This document shows positions 31,648 to 40,954 of a DNA stretch of 64,000 nucleotides, piece after piece. Source of the DNA: UJ101 sp047975265 (GTDB taxonomy: Bacteria; Bacteroidota; Bacteroidia; Flavobacteriales; UJ101); the NCBI GenBank assembly GCA_047975265.1, contig JBKEDE010000005.1:1-64000 (forward strand), read 5' to 3'. Numbering within the stretch: position 1 is the stretch's first letter; every line of letters begins with the position of its first letter. The notes under the pieces were generated by a model. It searched no databases, was not told the DNA's origin, and saw only the letters and a program-made list of their open reading frames with translations. The position numbers were made by a program, and so were the translations under genes.

Positions 31648-32607
31648 ATGAAAGAAATCATAGAAAATCTGCAGGAAAATCATCCTGTCAAAGTATATTT
31701 TGAAGAAAAAGAATGGATAGAAAAAATGATTGCAGATTTAAAAAATACAGATGTAGAAAATGAATTTCAAAAATATTTCAATCTGTTTAACCAATTATCG
31801 GAAATAGAAAAACGCTTTGCCCGAAAGGAAAACCAACTGTTTCCTTATTTGGAAAAGCACGGATGGAACGGACCAAGTCAAGGCATGTGGTCTTTTCATG
31901 ATAATCTAAGAGACCAAATACGTTTGTTAAAACAATTTAATGAAGTAAAAGATACAGAAAAAATCAATCAAAATTTAGGTTTCTTAATTGATGGTATTCA
32001 ACGCTTAATGATGATTGAAGAACTAAAATTATTCCCCACTTCGTTACAACTGCTCACGCAAGAAGATTGGCAGGAAATGGAGAAAGGAGAAGAAGAAATA
32101 GGCTGGATGCACAAAAAAGCGGTTTTGGAAGATCATAAAGAAAACTACATTCATCCAAGTCAGGATTTTACTAAACGTGATTTATCATTCTCGACGGAAA
32201 ACACGTATCATTACGATGAAGGCTACATGACACTGGAACAAGTAAATTTATTGCTGAAAACCATGCCGGTTGATTTAACTTATGTGGATGAAAATGATAA
32301 AGTTATTTTCTACAACAGAGGTGAAGAACGCGTTTTCCCGAGAAGTGCAGGTATTATAGGGCGGGAAGTAAAATTTTGCCATCCACCAAAAAGTGTCGGA
32401 ACAGTTTTAAAAATATTAGAAGAATTTAAAAAAGGAACTCAAAATACGGCCGATTTTTGGATTCAATTTAAAGGACAATTCATCTTAATACGCTATTTTG
32501 CTGTTCGTGATGAAAATAAAAATTACAGAGGTGTGATCGAAATGTCGCAAGACATCACGAATATTAAAAAATTAGAAGGAGAGCAAAGATTGTTGGATTG
32601 GGAATAA
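31648..32607 (+). CDS. Hemerythrin-PAS protein (DUF438-like)
   Basis: A 319-residue protein. The first 150 residues resemble a hemerythrin domain (HPVKVYFEEKEWIEKM, RKENQLFPYLEKHGW, WSFHDNLRDQI, EELKLFPTSL), and residues about 195-310 form a PAS domain (MPVDLTYVDENDKVIFYNRG, ending EMSQDITNIKKLEG). This order is that of the DUF438 group. It probably senses O2, NO or redox state, but there is no output domain. It follows ric by 19 bp. Its end overlaps mobA by 10 bp. Confidence 0.82.
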   Translation: MKEIIENLQENHPVKVYFEEKEWIEKMIADLKNTDVENEFQKYFNLFNQLSEIEKRFARKENQLFPYLEKHGWNGPSQGMWSFHDNLRDQIRLLKQFNEVKDTEKINQNLGFLIDGIQRLMMIEELKLFPTSLQLLTQEDWQEMEKGEEEIGWMHKKAVLEDHKENYIHPSQDFTKRDLSFSTENTYHYDEGYMTLEQVNLLLKTMPVDLTYVDENDKVIFYNRGEERVFPRSAGIIGREVKFCHPPKSVGTVLKILEEFKKGTQNTADFWIQFKGQFILIRYFAVRDENKNYRGVIEMSQDITNIKKLEGEQRLLDWE

Positions 32608-33167
32608 CAGCATTCATATTGGCAGGTGGAAAAAGTACTCGAATGGGTGTAAATAAAGGGTTATGCATTGTACATAATGATAATTTTATTGATGTAATAA
32701 TTAATAGTTTAAAAAATATATCTGAAAAAATAATTTTAGTATCTTCTGTGGAAGAATATGACATTTTTAGCATAAAAAGAATAGAGGATGTTATGCCTGA
32801 TAAAGGACCTGTTGGTGGAATTTATACTGCACTGAACAAAAGTGAAACAGAGGATAATATTATCATAAGTTGTGATGTTCCTTTAATAACTTCAAAAGTA
32901 TTGAATTTATTAGTAAACGATTCTTCAAATGCAGATGTTGTGCAATTGGCAGACCAAAATAGAAATATGCCTTTAATTGCAAAATATAAAAAAAGATTAA
33001 CGCCTTTTTTTAGAAAAAAAATAGATAATAATGAATTAAAATTAAATCGGATATTAAAAGAATTGAATGTTAAAACCATTCGTGTTTCAGCAGAACAAGA
33101 AAAACAATTGCAAAACATCAATACGCCGGAAGAATTAAAACAAATTCAAAGTGAAAGTAAAAGTTAA
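32598..33167 (+). CDS. mobA: Molybdenum cofactor guanylyltransferase
   Basis: A 189-residue nucleotidyltransferase. The N-terminal AFILAGGKSTRMGVNKG is the GTP-binding signature; DKGPVGGIYTAL and IISCDVPLITSKVL are typical of MobA. It attaches GMP to Mo-molybdopterin to make the MGD that NapA needs. No ATG is available: TTG 32598 overlaps the previous gene by 10 bp, and an ATT at 32590 with a GAAGGAGA stretch 8 bases upstream is another odd option. Translation is therefore probably coupled to the upstream gene. Confidence 0.9.
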   Translation: MGITAFILAGGKSTRMGVNKGLCIVHNDNFIDVIINSLKNISEKIILVSSVEEYDIFSIKRIEDVMPDKGPVGGIYTALNKSETEDNIIISCDVPLITSKVLNLLVNDSSNADVVQLADQNRNMPLIAKYKKRLTPFFRKKIDNNELKLNRILKELNVKTIRVSAEQEKQLQNINTPEELKQIQSESKS

Positions 33168-33387
33168 GTATTTGGGGCTAATTGCAGACCACACAAGAGT
33201 TGAAGAAGAAACCTTTGAATTGGAAAAAGCCACGTTTGAAGATTTAGAAAATCGATTGGTTTCAAAATATGCTTTTCTATATGAAATTTCATATAAAATC
33301 ACCGTCAATCATGCGTTTGGAGAAAAAGGAATGATTTTAAATGAAAAAGATGAAATAGCCGTTTTACCACCTTTTGCAGGAGGATAA
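33151..33387 (+). CDS. moaD: Molybdopterin synthase small subunit
   Basis: A 78-residue ubiquitin-fold protein ending in the required Gly-Gly (LPPFAGG), which becomes the thiocarboxylate sulfur donor. It starts with GTG 33151, overlapping the end of mobA by 17 bp. A Val/Lys-rich first strand (MKVKVKYLGLIADHT) and INHAF-like NHAFGEKGMILNEKDEIA are family-like. It works with MoaE and is activated by MoeB, both encoded just downstream. Confidence 0.93.
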   Translation: MKVKVKYLGLIADHTRVEEETFELEKATFEDLENRLVSKYAFLYEISYKITVNHAFGEKGMILNEKDEIAVLPPFAGG

Positions 33388-33421
33388 TGGATGATGTTAC
33401 AAATCATCAAAATTAGTACGA

Positions 33422-34528
33422 ATGGACAAAGAAAGGTATAGCCGAAATATAAAACTTGCTGAAATAGGCGAAGCAGGACAACAAAAATTGTTAAAAACAA
33501 AAGTGTTGGTTATCGGTGCCGGTGGATTAGGATGTCCTGTATTGCATTATTTAACGGCAGCCGGTGTGGGAACAATAGGAATCGTAGATGATGATGAAGT
33601 AGAAAAATCCAATCTACAACGTCAGGTTTTATACAAGACGTCAGATATAGGTCTGAATAAAGCCAAAGCTGCGAAAAAACACTTGCGTGATTTGAATCCG
33701 GATGTGCAAATTGAGGCGATTTCGGAAAGATTAACACCCAAGAATGCACTTCGTCTATTTGAAAAATACGATATTATTGTAGATGGAACGGATAATTTTT
33801 CCACACGATACATGGTTAATGACGCCTGTATTTTAACTGATAAACCGCTCGTTTCAGGAGCTATTTATAAATTTGAAGGGCAAGTAGCTGTTTTAAATTA
33901 TCAAAAATCAGCAAGTTATCGCTGTTTATTTCCTAAACCGCCCAAACAAGACTTGATACCAAATTGCAATGAAATAGGTGTTTTGGGAATATTACCGGGA
34001 ATTATAGGTTCTTTACAGGCAAATGAAGTGCTGAAAATGATTTTAGGATTGAAGAATGTATTAAAAGGGCAGTTATTGGTATATTCGGCTTTAAAAAATA
34101 CAATGAATGTATTTGAGATAACTAAAAATGAGCAAGAAATACAACAAATAAAAGATAGAAAAACTTTTTTTGAAAATACGGATTATGAGGTTTTATGCGG
34201 AGTGAAAGATATATTTGTAGAAGAAATCACCGTAACTGATTTTCTGAAAAATATAGATAAAAATACCGCCCAGATAATTGATGTTCGAGAAAAGGAGGAA
34301 TTAGAACAAGATCCAATTACTTTGGATTTCAAAGTTGAACATATTCCTTTAGGAAAAATACAAGAATCTTTAGATAGAATAGAAAAAGAAAAAAAGAAAA
34401 TTATTTTTTGCCAAAAAGGGATGAGAAGTTTAAAAGCGGTTAAAATTTTAAGAGATCATAAAATTGAAAACAGTGTAAGCCTGCAAGGTGGAGCAAGCAG
34501 ATTATTTAATGTATTAATGAAAAAATAA
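33422..34528 (+). CDS. moeB: Molybdopterin-synthase adenylyltransferase with rhodanese domain
   Basis: A 368-residue ThiF/MoeB/HesA-family E1-like enzyme. It has the ATP-binding VLVIGAGGLGCPVLHYL, the VDDDEVEKSNLQRQVLY and DGTDNFSTRYMVNDAC motifs, and a C-terminal rhodanese domain from about residue 270 (AQIIDVREKEELEQD, IIFCQKGMRSLKAV) with a catalytic-type Cys. It adenylates the C-terminal Gly of MoaD, and the rhodanese part may deliver the sulfur. This fused form is common in Bacteroidetes. It lies between moaD and moaE. Confidence 0.92.
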   Translation: MDKERYSRNIKLAEIGEAGQQKLLKTKVLVIGAGGLGCPVLHYLTAAGVGTIGIVDDDEVEKSNLQRQVLYKTSDIGLNKAKAAKKHLRDLNPDVQIEAISERLTPKNALRLFEKYDIIVDGTDNFSTRYMVNDACILTDKPLVSGAIYKFEGQVAVLNYQKSASYRCLFPKPPKQDLIPNCNEIGVLGILPGIIGSLQANEVLKMILGLKNVLKGQLLVYSALKNTMNVFEITKNEQEIQQIKDRKTFFENTDYEVLCGVKDIFVEEITVTDFLKNIDKNTAQIIDVREKEELEQDPITLDFKVEHIPLGKIQESLDRIEKEKKKIIFCQKGMRSLKAVKILRDHKIENSVSLQGGASRLFNVLMKK

Positions 34529-34971
34529 TGATGGAAAAGAAGATAAAAAATGTATTTGTACAAGGAGCAATTCCTCCTGAAAAAATAGCCCAATCGGTAG
34601 CAAACCATCAAATAAAAACAAACATAGGAGCTCATAATATTTTTTTAGGTCAAGTCAGAGCCGACTTAGTTGAAGGAAAAGAGATAAAAGCCATAGAATA
34701 CACAGCTTATGAAGAGATGGCTCTCAAAGAATTTCATAAAATTCGAGAAACCGCTTTTGAAAAATTTGATCTGACCTGTATGCATATTTATCACAGTTTA
34801 GGCATCGTAAAAGCAGGCGAATTATGTCTTTTTGTCTTTGTTTCTTCCTCTCGAAGAAAAGAAGTGTTTAAAGCCTTAGAATTTATAGTAGAAGAAATTA
34901 AAGCGAAGGTTCCTATATTTGGAAAAGAACTTTTTGAAGATGATTCTTACCAATGGAAAATAAATAGTTAA
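34528..34971 (+). CDS. moaE: Molybdopterin synthase catalytic subunit
   Basis: A 147-residue MoaE. It has HNIFLGQVRADLVEGKEI, IEYTAYEEMALKEF, HIYHSLGIVKAGELCLFVFV, SSRRKEVFKALEFIVEEIKA and VPIFGKELFEDDSYQW, with the substrate-binding Arg and Lys residues of the family. It joins two MoaD thiocarboxylates to precursor Z to form molybdopterin. Its start overlaps the moeB stop by one base. Confidence 0.94.
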   Translation: MMEKKIKNVFVQGAIPPEKIAQSVANHQIKTNIGAHNIFLGQVRADLVEGKEIKAIEYTAYEEMALKEFHKIRETAFEKFDLTCMHIYHSLGIVKAGELCLFVFVSSSRRKEVFKALEFIVEEIKAKVPIFGKELFEDDSYQWKINS

Positions 34972-34988
34972 ATTTTATACAAAATAAA

Positions 34989-35912
34989 ATGGTCGATATC
35001 ACACATAAATCCAACACATTACGAATAGCAACCGCACAAGCTGTTGTAAAAGTAAGTCAAAAAGAAACCATCGAGGCAGTTCAAAACAATACCGTTCCAA
35101 AAGGAAATGTTTTTGCCATGTCTAAAGCAGTAGGATTGTTGGCTGTAAAAAAAACACCTGATATTTTGGCTGATTGTCATCCATTGCCAATTGAATCTAC
35201 AAGTATTGACTATCAAATAAACGATTTGGAAATTATCATAAACGTAACGGTAAAAACCATTTATAAAACAGGTGTGGAAGTTGAAGCCATGCACGGAGCC
35301 GGTGCTGTAGCTTTAAATATCTATGATATGTTAAAACCCATTGATAAACAAATTGAAATACAAAATATTAGATTGCTTAAAAAGAAAGGAGGAAAATCAG
35401 ATTTTAAAGATCGGTTTGATCAAAATTTAACTGCACTAGTCATTGTTTGCTCCGACTCTATTTCTGCCAGAAAAAAAGAAGATAGAGCTGGAAAAGCCAT
35501 TATCAAAAAACTAAAGGAATGTAATGCAACCATTTCAGATTATATAATTATCCCGGATGAACCCATTGATATTCAACAACAAATAAACAAAGCTCTTGAA
35601 GAAAAAACGAATATGGTAATTTTTACGGGAGGAACGGGTTTATCACCACGTGATACCACACCCGAAACGGTAATTCCGCTATTGGATGTCCGTATTCCTG
35701 GAATTGAAGAAGCCATTCGGAGTTATGGTCAAAACCGAACGCCTTATTCCATGTTGTCGAGAAGTGTAGTCGGATTAAAGAAAAATACATTAATTTTAGC
35801 CTTACCGGGTTCAACCAAAGGAGCAGAAGAATCAATGGAAGCTATTTTCCCTTTTGTGATGCATATTTTTAATGTCATCAAAGGAACTCAACATGAGCAA
35901 CAAAGAGGATGA
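34989..35912 (+). CDS. moaCB: Bifunctional MoaC/MoaB fusion protein
   Basis: A 307-residue fusion. Residues 1-150 are MoaC, with VDITHKSNTLRIATA, the DCHPLPIES segment, VEAMHGAGAVALNIYDM and KKKGGKSDF. Residues about 155-300 are a MoaB/Mog domain with ALVIVCSDSISARKKEDRAG, VIFTGGTGLSPRDTTPE, and ILALPGSTKGAEESM. The MoaC part makes cyclic pyranopterin monophosphate from the MoaA product; the MoaB part adenylates molybdopterin before MoeA acts. The fusion explains the lack of separate moaC and mogA. It overlaps moaA by 20 bp. Confidence 0.93.
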   Translation: MVDITHKSNTLRIATAQAVVKVSQKETIEAVQNNTVPKGNVFAMSKAVGLLAVKKTPDILADCHPLPIESTSIDYQINDLEIIINVTVKTIYKTGVEVEAMHGAGAVALNIYDMLKPIDKQIEIQNIRLLKKKGGKSDFKDRFDQNLTALVIVCSDSISARKKEDRAGKAIIKKLKECNATISDYIIIPDEPIDIQQQINKALEEKTNMVIFTGGTGLSPRDTTPETVIPLLDVRIPGIEEAIRSYGQNRTPYSMLSRSVVGLKKNTLILALPGSTKGAEESMEAIFPFVMHIFNVIKGTQHEQQRG

Positions 35913-36924
35913 AATAATTTATAAGAAAAAAGTGAATTTAACAGACCGACATAATCGAAAACATAATTATCTAAGAATCTCGCTTACCGACCGATGTAAT
36001 TTTAGGTGTATGTATTGCATGCCTGATGAAAAAATCAAATTTACACCTCAAGAAAGTCAAATGAATGCAGAGGAATTACTGACTATTACAAAAGAATTTG
36101 TAGAAGCCGGCGTTCAAAAAATTCGCTTAACGGGTGGAGAACCTCTGATTAGAAAAGACATTCAAACTATTTTAAAAGGATTGTCTCAAATGCCTGTAGA
36201 ATTGGCAATGACGAGTAACGGATTATTATTAAATGATTATTTTGATTTATTAAAAGAAGTAAACTTAAAAGTGCTTAACGTTAGTTTGGATACTTTAAAA
36301 CCTGAAAAATTTTATCAAATGACAAAACGTAATGAATTTGATAAAGTATGGCATAATATTTTATTAGCAATTGAAAAAGGATTTAAAGTAAAACTCAATA
36401 CGGTTTTAATAAAAGATTTTAACGATGATGAAATTTTGGATTTGGCTGAATTATCATTACACCATAATTTACAAGTCCGTTTTATCGAATTTATGCCTTT
36501 CGATGGAAACTGTTGGGATTTTACTAAAATGATTACCGAAAAAGAAATTTTGGCTTCGGTTTATTATAAATATCCAAAAAATACTGTAAAAAAATTATCA
36601 CTGAAAAAACATGCAACAGCAAAAAATTATAAATTATCAGGAAGTAAAGGAAGTTTCGGAATAATCAGCTCGGTAACCAACCCGTTTTGTGATACCTGCA
36701 ACCGCTTACGACTAACTTCTGACGGAAGGATGAAAAACTGTCTTTTCTCCAATGATGAAGCCGACCTTCTTACTTTATTCAGGCAAGGAAAATCAATCAA
36801 AGAAACAGTTAATTTACTGGTTTTAAAAAAATACGCCATTCGTGCCGGAATGGAAAAACTAAGTGATTTTAAGACTTCAAACCAACACAGCTTAAACCGA
36901 AGTATGGTTCGAATCGGTGGATAA
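35893..36924 (+). CDS. moaA: GTP 3',8-cyclase
   Basis: A 343-residue radical SAM enzyme. The first cluster site is DRCNFRCMYCMPDE, the second is in TNPFCDTCNRLRLTSDGRMKNC, and the protein ends SMVRIGG with the functional Gly-Gly tail. LTGGEPLIRKDI is the SAM-binding GGE motif. It starts cofactor synthesis from GTP. ATG 35893 is chosen over 35872, which would reach further into moaCB and add no family-like sequence. It is the last gene of the cofactor operon. Confidence 0.95.
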   Translation: MSNKEDEIIYKKKVNLTDRHNRKHNYLRISLTDRCNFRCMYCMPDEKIKFTPQESQMNAEELLTITKEFVEAGVQKIRLTGGEPLIRKDIQTILKGLSQMPVELAMTSNGLLLNDYFDLLKEVNLKVLNVSLDTLKPEKFYQMTKRNEFDKVWHNILLAIEKGFKVKLNTVLIKDFNDDEILDLAELSLHHNLQVRFIEFMPFDGNCWDFTKMITEKEILASVYYKYPKNTVKKLSLKKHATAKNYKLSGSKGSFGIISSVTNPFCDTCNRLRLTSDGRMKNCLFSNDEADLLTLFRQGKSIKETVNLLVLKKYAIRAGMEKLSDFKTSNQHSLNRSMVRIGG

Positions 36925-36942
36925 TGAAAAGTACTGTTGTAA

Positions 36943-37311
36943 TTATTTAAATGTTCCGTAAAGCATTTTTATTGCAGCAAAAAGCATAATACATCCAAAA
37001 ATACGTTTTACCATTTTTTCGTCAATGGTTAGTGCTATTTTTGATCCTAAAAAACCTCCTAATACAAAAGAAAAAGCCATAATAAGAGCAAATTTCCAAT
37101 TGATTTGTCCTTCAGTATGATAGTTGTATGCTGCCAGTATTCCTATGGGGAAAAGTAATGTAGCCGTTGAAGTTCCTTGAGCATTTACTTGAGAAAATCC
37201 GAAAAGAAAAACCAACGTGGGAACAATAATAATTCCGCCGCCTAATCCGGTCATTCCTCCAACAATTCCGGCACAAATTCCGACTATAGTTAAAATAATA
37301 AATTCTTGCAT
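36943..37311 (-). CDS. TauE/SafE family membrane permease, single-repeat form
   Basis: A 122-residue protein with four hydrophobic segments. The N-terminal IVGGMTGLGGGIIIVPTLVF is the TauE/SafE signature. Usual members have two such repeats in about 250 residues; this is half length and complete in itself, as in some Bacteroidetes where two half-size proteins may pair. Members export sulfite, sulfonates or other anions, but substrate is unknown here. It is convergent with the cofactor operon and lies 30 bp downstream of the nitrilase gene in the same direction. Confidence 0.82.
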   Translation of the reverse strand: MQEFIILTIVGICAGIVGGMTGLGGGIIIVPTLVFLFGFSQVNAQGTSTATLLFPIGILAAYNYHTEGQINWKFALIMAFSFVLGGFLGSKIALTIDEKMVKRIFGCIMLFAAIKMLYGTFK

Positions 37312-37341
37312 CGTTTAATTTTTTTTATAAAAATACTTAAT

Positions 37342-38106
37342 TCATAGGATATCCTCCAAAAAAGGAAATTGTTTTCTAAATTTAAGTAGATTTTCTTTAC
37401 TCAACGAAGATTGAATCATCTGAGTTTTTCCTTTTTGAGCTTTATTTAAAACAATTCCGTCAAAACTAATTATTTGCGAATCTCCCGAGTGAAAAATACC
37501 ATTTCTATCTTTTCCCACACGATTGCAAGCAATGGTATAGACCAAATTTTCAATCGCACGAGCTTTTAACAAAGTATTCCATGCATAAGAGCGTACCTCC
37601 GGCCAGTTGGAGACATAAAGAAGAAGATCATAATTTGACTTGTTTCTTGCTGATTCAGGAAAACGGAGATCATAACAAATCTGAGGAAGAATTTTCCAAT
37701 TTTTGTAATGAATTATGGGCTCCGGATTGATGCCTTTTTGGTATATTTTTTCTTCACCGACCAATGAAAAAAGATGGACTTTATCATAAAAAATAGTTTG
37801 TCCGGTTTCGTCCATCCATATAAAGCGATTGTAGTAAACGTTATGCTCTTTAAAAATAATGCTTCCGCAAACAGCACATTTTTTGGTTTCTATAATATTT
37901 TGCATCCATTGCATTACTTTTTTTTGATGTTGTGTGTCAAACAATTGAGGTTTCATGGAAAAACCCGTTGAAAACATTTCGGGTAAAACAATAACATCTG
38001 TTTGGTCAATCGTTGCAATAAACCGAGAAAGCAACATTAAATTTTGATCAGGATTTTCCCAAACTATATCAAATTGAATTACAGCAATATTTAAAAAAAT
38101 TTCCAT
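37342..38106 (-). CDS. Nitrilase-superfamily amidohydrolase (YafV / omega-amidase-like)
   Basis: A 254-residue carbon-nitrogen hydrolase. The catalytic Glu, Lys and Cys appear in VIVLPEMFSTGF, FYDKVHLF and ILPQICYDLRFPE. Length and order match YafV/omega-amidase members, which hydrolyse alpha-ketoglutaramate and similar amides. Its ATG overlaps the menD stop by one base, so the two are translationally coupled, an arrangement with no obvious metabolic link. Confidence 0.88.
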   Translation of the reverse strand: MEIFLNIAVIQFDIVWENPDQNLMLLSRFIATIDQTDVIVLPEMFSTGFSMKPQLFDTQHQKKVMQWMQNIIETKKCAVCGSIIFKEHNVYYNRFIWMDETGQTIFYDKVHLFSLVGEEKIYQKGINPEPIIHYKNWKILPQICYDLRFPESARNKSNYDLLLYVSNWPEVRSYAWNTLLKARAIENLVYTIACNRVGKDRNGIFHSGDSQIISFDGIVLNKAQKGKTQMIQSSLSKENLLKFRKQFPFLEDIL

Positions 38107-39779
38107 TATTGTAAAAATTGAAAATAATTCTTCAAAATGGTTGCATTTTCAACCTTTCGAGTATCAATTTCCAACAAAGTCGGTTGATTGCTCAAAAATA
38201 CAGCTGGTAATTGTTTTTGTAAATCTTCTAAATGATTGACCTTCGCATAATGATAACCATGCATTTGAGCCAAGTATTGAGCTGTGAGAGAATGTTCTGT
38301 TACAAAATATTGTTTTAAAGCATCAGTTTTATCAGGTCCCGGAATAAACTTGAATATTTCGCCGCCACCGTTATTAATTAAAATAATAACAAAATTCTGT
38401 GGCGTATAAGAATTCCATAAGGCATTTGAATCGTAAAAAAAACTAATATCGCCTGTAATAAAAACAGTCTGTTTTGAAGTCATCATAGCAGAGCCTATTG
38501 CTGTACTCATGCTTCCGTCAATACCGCTTGTTCCACGGTTACAATAATGTTCAATAGTAGAATTTATATCGAATAATTGTGCATAACGAACAATGGAGCT
38601 GTTGCTTAAATGTAAATCAATATCGGAAGGTAATTGTTTAAGAATGGTTTCAAATACTTTTAGATCTGAAAATTCACATTGAGTTAAAAAAGCAGTATGT
38701 TTTTTCTGTTTTTCTTGTTTCAGATTTAACCAAATATCTTGATAATCAGAAGAAATGAATTTAGTTAAATAAAAAAATTGTGAAAAAAATAACTCAGGAG
38801 TTGTCTCAAAATTATGAGTTAAACTTGAAAACGTATCAATAACATCTCCATTGAAATTTATATTGGCATGATATTTTGCTGGATATTTTTCTAAAAAATT
38901 TTTAATTTTTTTTGAAATAATATTTTTTTCTACCGTAATTAAAATTTCGGGTTTTATTCTTTCAAAATCAGCATCGGATAACGAAAAAATAATTTTATCA
39001 ATACTATTAATAGCTTTTTTATGATAAATATTGGATGTTGTTTCATGCAAAATAATAACAGACGGGTCTTTTAACAGATGATCGATTTGTTCTTGAAAAA
39101 GCGTTGTTTTGGGTAATTGTCCTATAAGAACCATTTTTTGTTTAGAACAGTTCCATATTTTTGAAAAATTTTCTAACTCATTAACATTAAGAATCTTATC
39201 AAACGATGAATGCTGAATAATTTTAGGTGATACGGAAATAAATTTCTCCAAACCATAAAAAGGTTCTGAAAAAGGAATATTGATGTGAACAGGTAATTGT
39301 TTTTGAACGGCAATATTTAAAGCTTCGTTGATGAGTCGTTCGTTATACCTCAATCCTTTTTCAGATGAATCTTCAACTAAATTGGCAGAAAAACCGATGT
39401 GATTTTTAAAAACATTCTCTTGACGAACAGTCTGCCCAAAAGATTGGTCTATTTTTTCTTTAGGACGATCAGCAGAAATAATAATCAGCGGTTTGTTTTG
39501 GTAAAATGCTTCGCTTACCGCAGGATAATAATTTAATAATGCCGAACCTGATGTACAACAAGCCACCACCGGTTTTTTTATTTTTTGAATCATTCCCAAA
39601 GCAACAAAAGCAGCACTCCGCTCATCAACCACGCTATAAGGTTTTACAGCAGGATGCGAGTAAAAAGTTGTTGTTAGAGGAGCATTGCGCGAGCCCGGTG
39701 AAATTACAATATGGTCAATTTGTTTTGAAACCAAGATTTCAGTAAGACTCTGTGCTGTTTTTTCAGAACTGTATTTCAT
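38106..39779 (-). CDS. menD: 2-succinyl-5-enolpyruvyl-6-hydroxy-3-cyclohexene-1-carboxylate synthase
   Basis: A 557-residue thiamine diphosphate enzyme of the menaquinone pathway. Marks are HIVISPGSRNAPLTTTF near the N-terminus, VDERSAAFVALGM, and the C-terminal ThDP region with RGTSGIDGSMSTAIGSAM, ITGDISFFYDSNALW and ILINNGGGEIF. It condenses isochorismate and 2-oxoglutarate. Menaquinone is the expected quinol donor for the nap system upstream. A -7 element lies 52-59 bp before the start. Confidence 0.95.
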   Translation of the reverse strand: MKYSSEKTAQSLTEILVSKQIDHIVISPGSRNAPLTTTFYSHPAVKPYSVVDERSAAFVALGMIQKIKKPVVACCTSGSALLNYYPAVSEAFYQNKPLIIISADRPKEKIDQSFGQTVRQENVFKNHIGFSANLVEDSSEKGLRYNERLINEALNIAVQKQLPVHINIPFSEPFYGLEKFISVSPKIIQHSSFDKILNVNELENFSKIWNCSKQKMVLIGQLPKTTLFQEQIDHLLKDPSVIILHETTSNIYHKKAINSIDKIIFSLSDADFERIKPEILITVEKNIISKKIKNFLEKYPAKYHANINFNGDVIDTFSSLTHNFETTPELFFSQFFYLTKFISSDYQDIWLNLKQEKQKKHTAFLTQCEFSDLKVFETILKQLPSDIDLHLSNSSIVRYAQLFDINSTIEHYCNRGTSGIDGSMSTAIGSAMMTSKQTVFITGDISFFYDSNALWNSYTPQNFVIILINNGGGEIFKFIPGPDKTDALKQYFVTEHSLTAQYLAQMHGYHYAKVNHLEDLQKQLPAVFLSNQPTLLEIDTRKVENATILKNYFQFLQ

Positions 39780-39830
39780 ACCATAATTAAAAAATTAAAA
39801 GCAAAACAATATTTTTACTTTGAATATAGA

Positions 39831-39838
39831 CAAAGATA
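39831..39838 (-). promoter_or_regulatory. -7 promoter element of menD
   Basis: TATCTTTG on the minus strand matches TAnnTTTG, giving an untranslated leader of about 48 nt before menD. No TTG -33 is evident. Confidence 0.45.
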
Positions 39839-39946
39839 ATCGTTTTATAGAAACTAAAAATAAAACCACAACTTGATAAAATAAACAAATACAGACCTAA
39901 TTAAGCCACTTTCATTTTCTTTTCATTTTTTAACTCAAAATATAAG

Positions 39947-39954
39947 TATATTTG
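39947..39954 (+). promoter_or_regulatory. -7 promoter element of trxB
   Basis: TATATTTG matches TAnnTTTG, 18 bp before ATG 39973. No convincing -33 element. Confidence 0.5.
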
Positions 39955-39972
39955 TAATTCAAAATTAAAAAT

Positions 39973-40926
39973 ATGTCAGTAGAAAGATTAAAAACACTTA
40001 TTATAGGTTCCGGTCCAGCAGGATATACTGCAGCAATTTATGCTTCAAGAGCTGATTTGAGTCCGGTGATGTACACAGGAATGCAAATGGGAGGACAACT
40101 AACGACCACCACAGAAGTAGATAATTTTCCCGGTTATCCGACAGGAATTACAGGAACAGAATTAATGGAAGATTTGAAGCAACAAGCCGAACGTTTTGGA
40201 ACGGAAGTTCGTTTTGGAGTAGTAACAAAAGTTAATCTTTCTAAAGAAAGAGGGGGAGTTCATAAAATCACGGTGAATGACGGAGCAGAAGAAAAGATAA
40301 TTGAAACAAAAACGGTTATTATTTCTACCGGAGCTTCCGCTAAATATTTGGGATTAGAAAGTGAAACACGCCTTATGGGAGGAGGTGTATCAGCCTGTGC
40401 CACTTGTGATGGATTTTTTTACAAAGGAAAAGATGTCATTGTTGTAGGTGGAGGAGATACTGCCGCAGAAGAAGCAACGTATTTGGCTAATATGTGTAAC
40501 AAAGTATATTTAGCTGTTCGCCGTGATGAGTTCCGTGCTTCAAAAGCAATGGTACACCGCGTTAAAACTACGCAAAATATAGAAATATTATTTAATACCG
40601 AAGTTGAAGAAATTTTGGGAGAATCTGTAGTTGAAGGTGTTCGTGTTGTGAATAATCAGACGGGTGAAAAAAAGGAAATAAAAGTAGATGGGTATTTTTC
40701 AGCCATTGGTCATAAACCCAATACAGAATTATTCGTAGGTCAGTTAAATTTAGATAAAACAGGTTATATTATAACCGAAGCAGATAATTCAAAAACAGGT
40801 GTTCCGGGCGTTTTTGCAGCAGGCGACGTGCAAGATCATGTTTATCGTCAGGCTATAACAGCAGCAGGAAGTGGGTGTATAGCAGCTATTGATGCAGAGC
40901 GTTATATTGCTGAGTTAGATCATTAA
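39973..40926 (+). CDS. trxB: Thioredoxin-disulfide reductase
   Basis: A 317-residue FAD/NADPH enzyme of normal length. It has the FAD-binding IIGSGPAGYTAAIYASRA, the redox motif SACATCDGFFYKGKDV with CxxC, the NADPH-binding VVGGGDTAAEEATYLA, and the C-terminal GVFAAGDVQDHVYRQAITA. It keeps thioredoxin reduced in the cytoplasm. It is monocistronic with a good terminator at 40955-40985. Confidence 0.96.
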   Translation: MSVERLKTLIIGSGPAGYTAAIYASRADLSPVMYTGMQMGGQLTTTTEVDNFPGYPTGITGTELMEDLKQQAERFGTEVRFGVVTKVNLSKERGGVHKITVNDGAEEKIIETKTVIISTGASAKYLGLESETRLMGGGVSACATCDGFFYKGKDVIVVGGGDTAAEEATYLANMCNKVYLAVRRDEFRASKAMVHRVKTTQNIEILFNTEVEEILGESVVEGVRVVNNQTGEKKEIKVDGYFSAIGHKPNTELFVGQLNLDKTGYIITEADNSKTGVPGVFAAGDVQDHVYRQAITAAGSGCIAAIDAERYIAELDH

Positions 40927-40954
40927 AAATAAAAAAATAACATATTTTTATATA

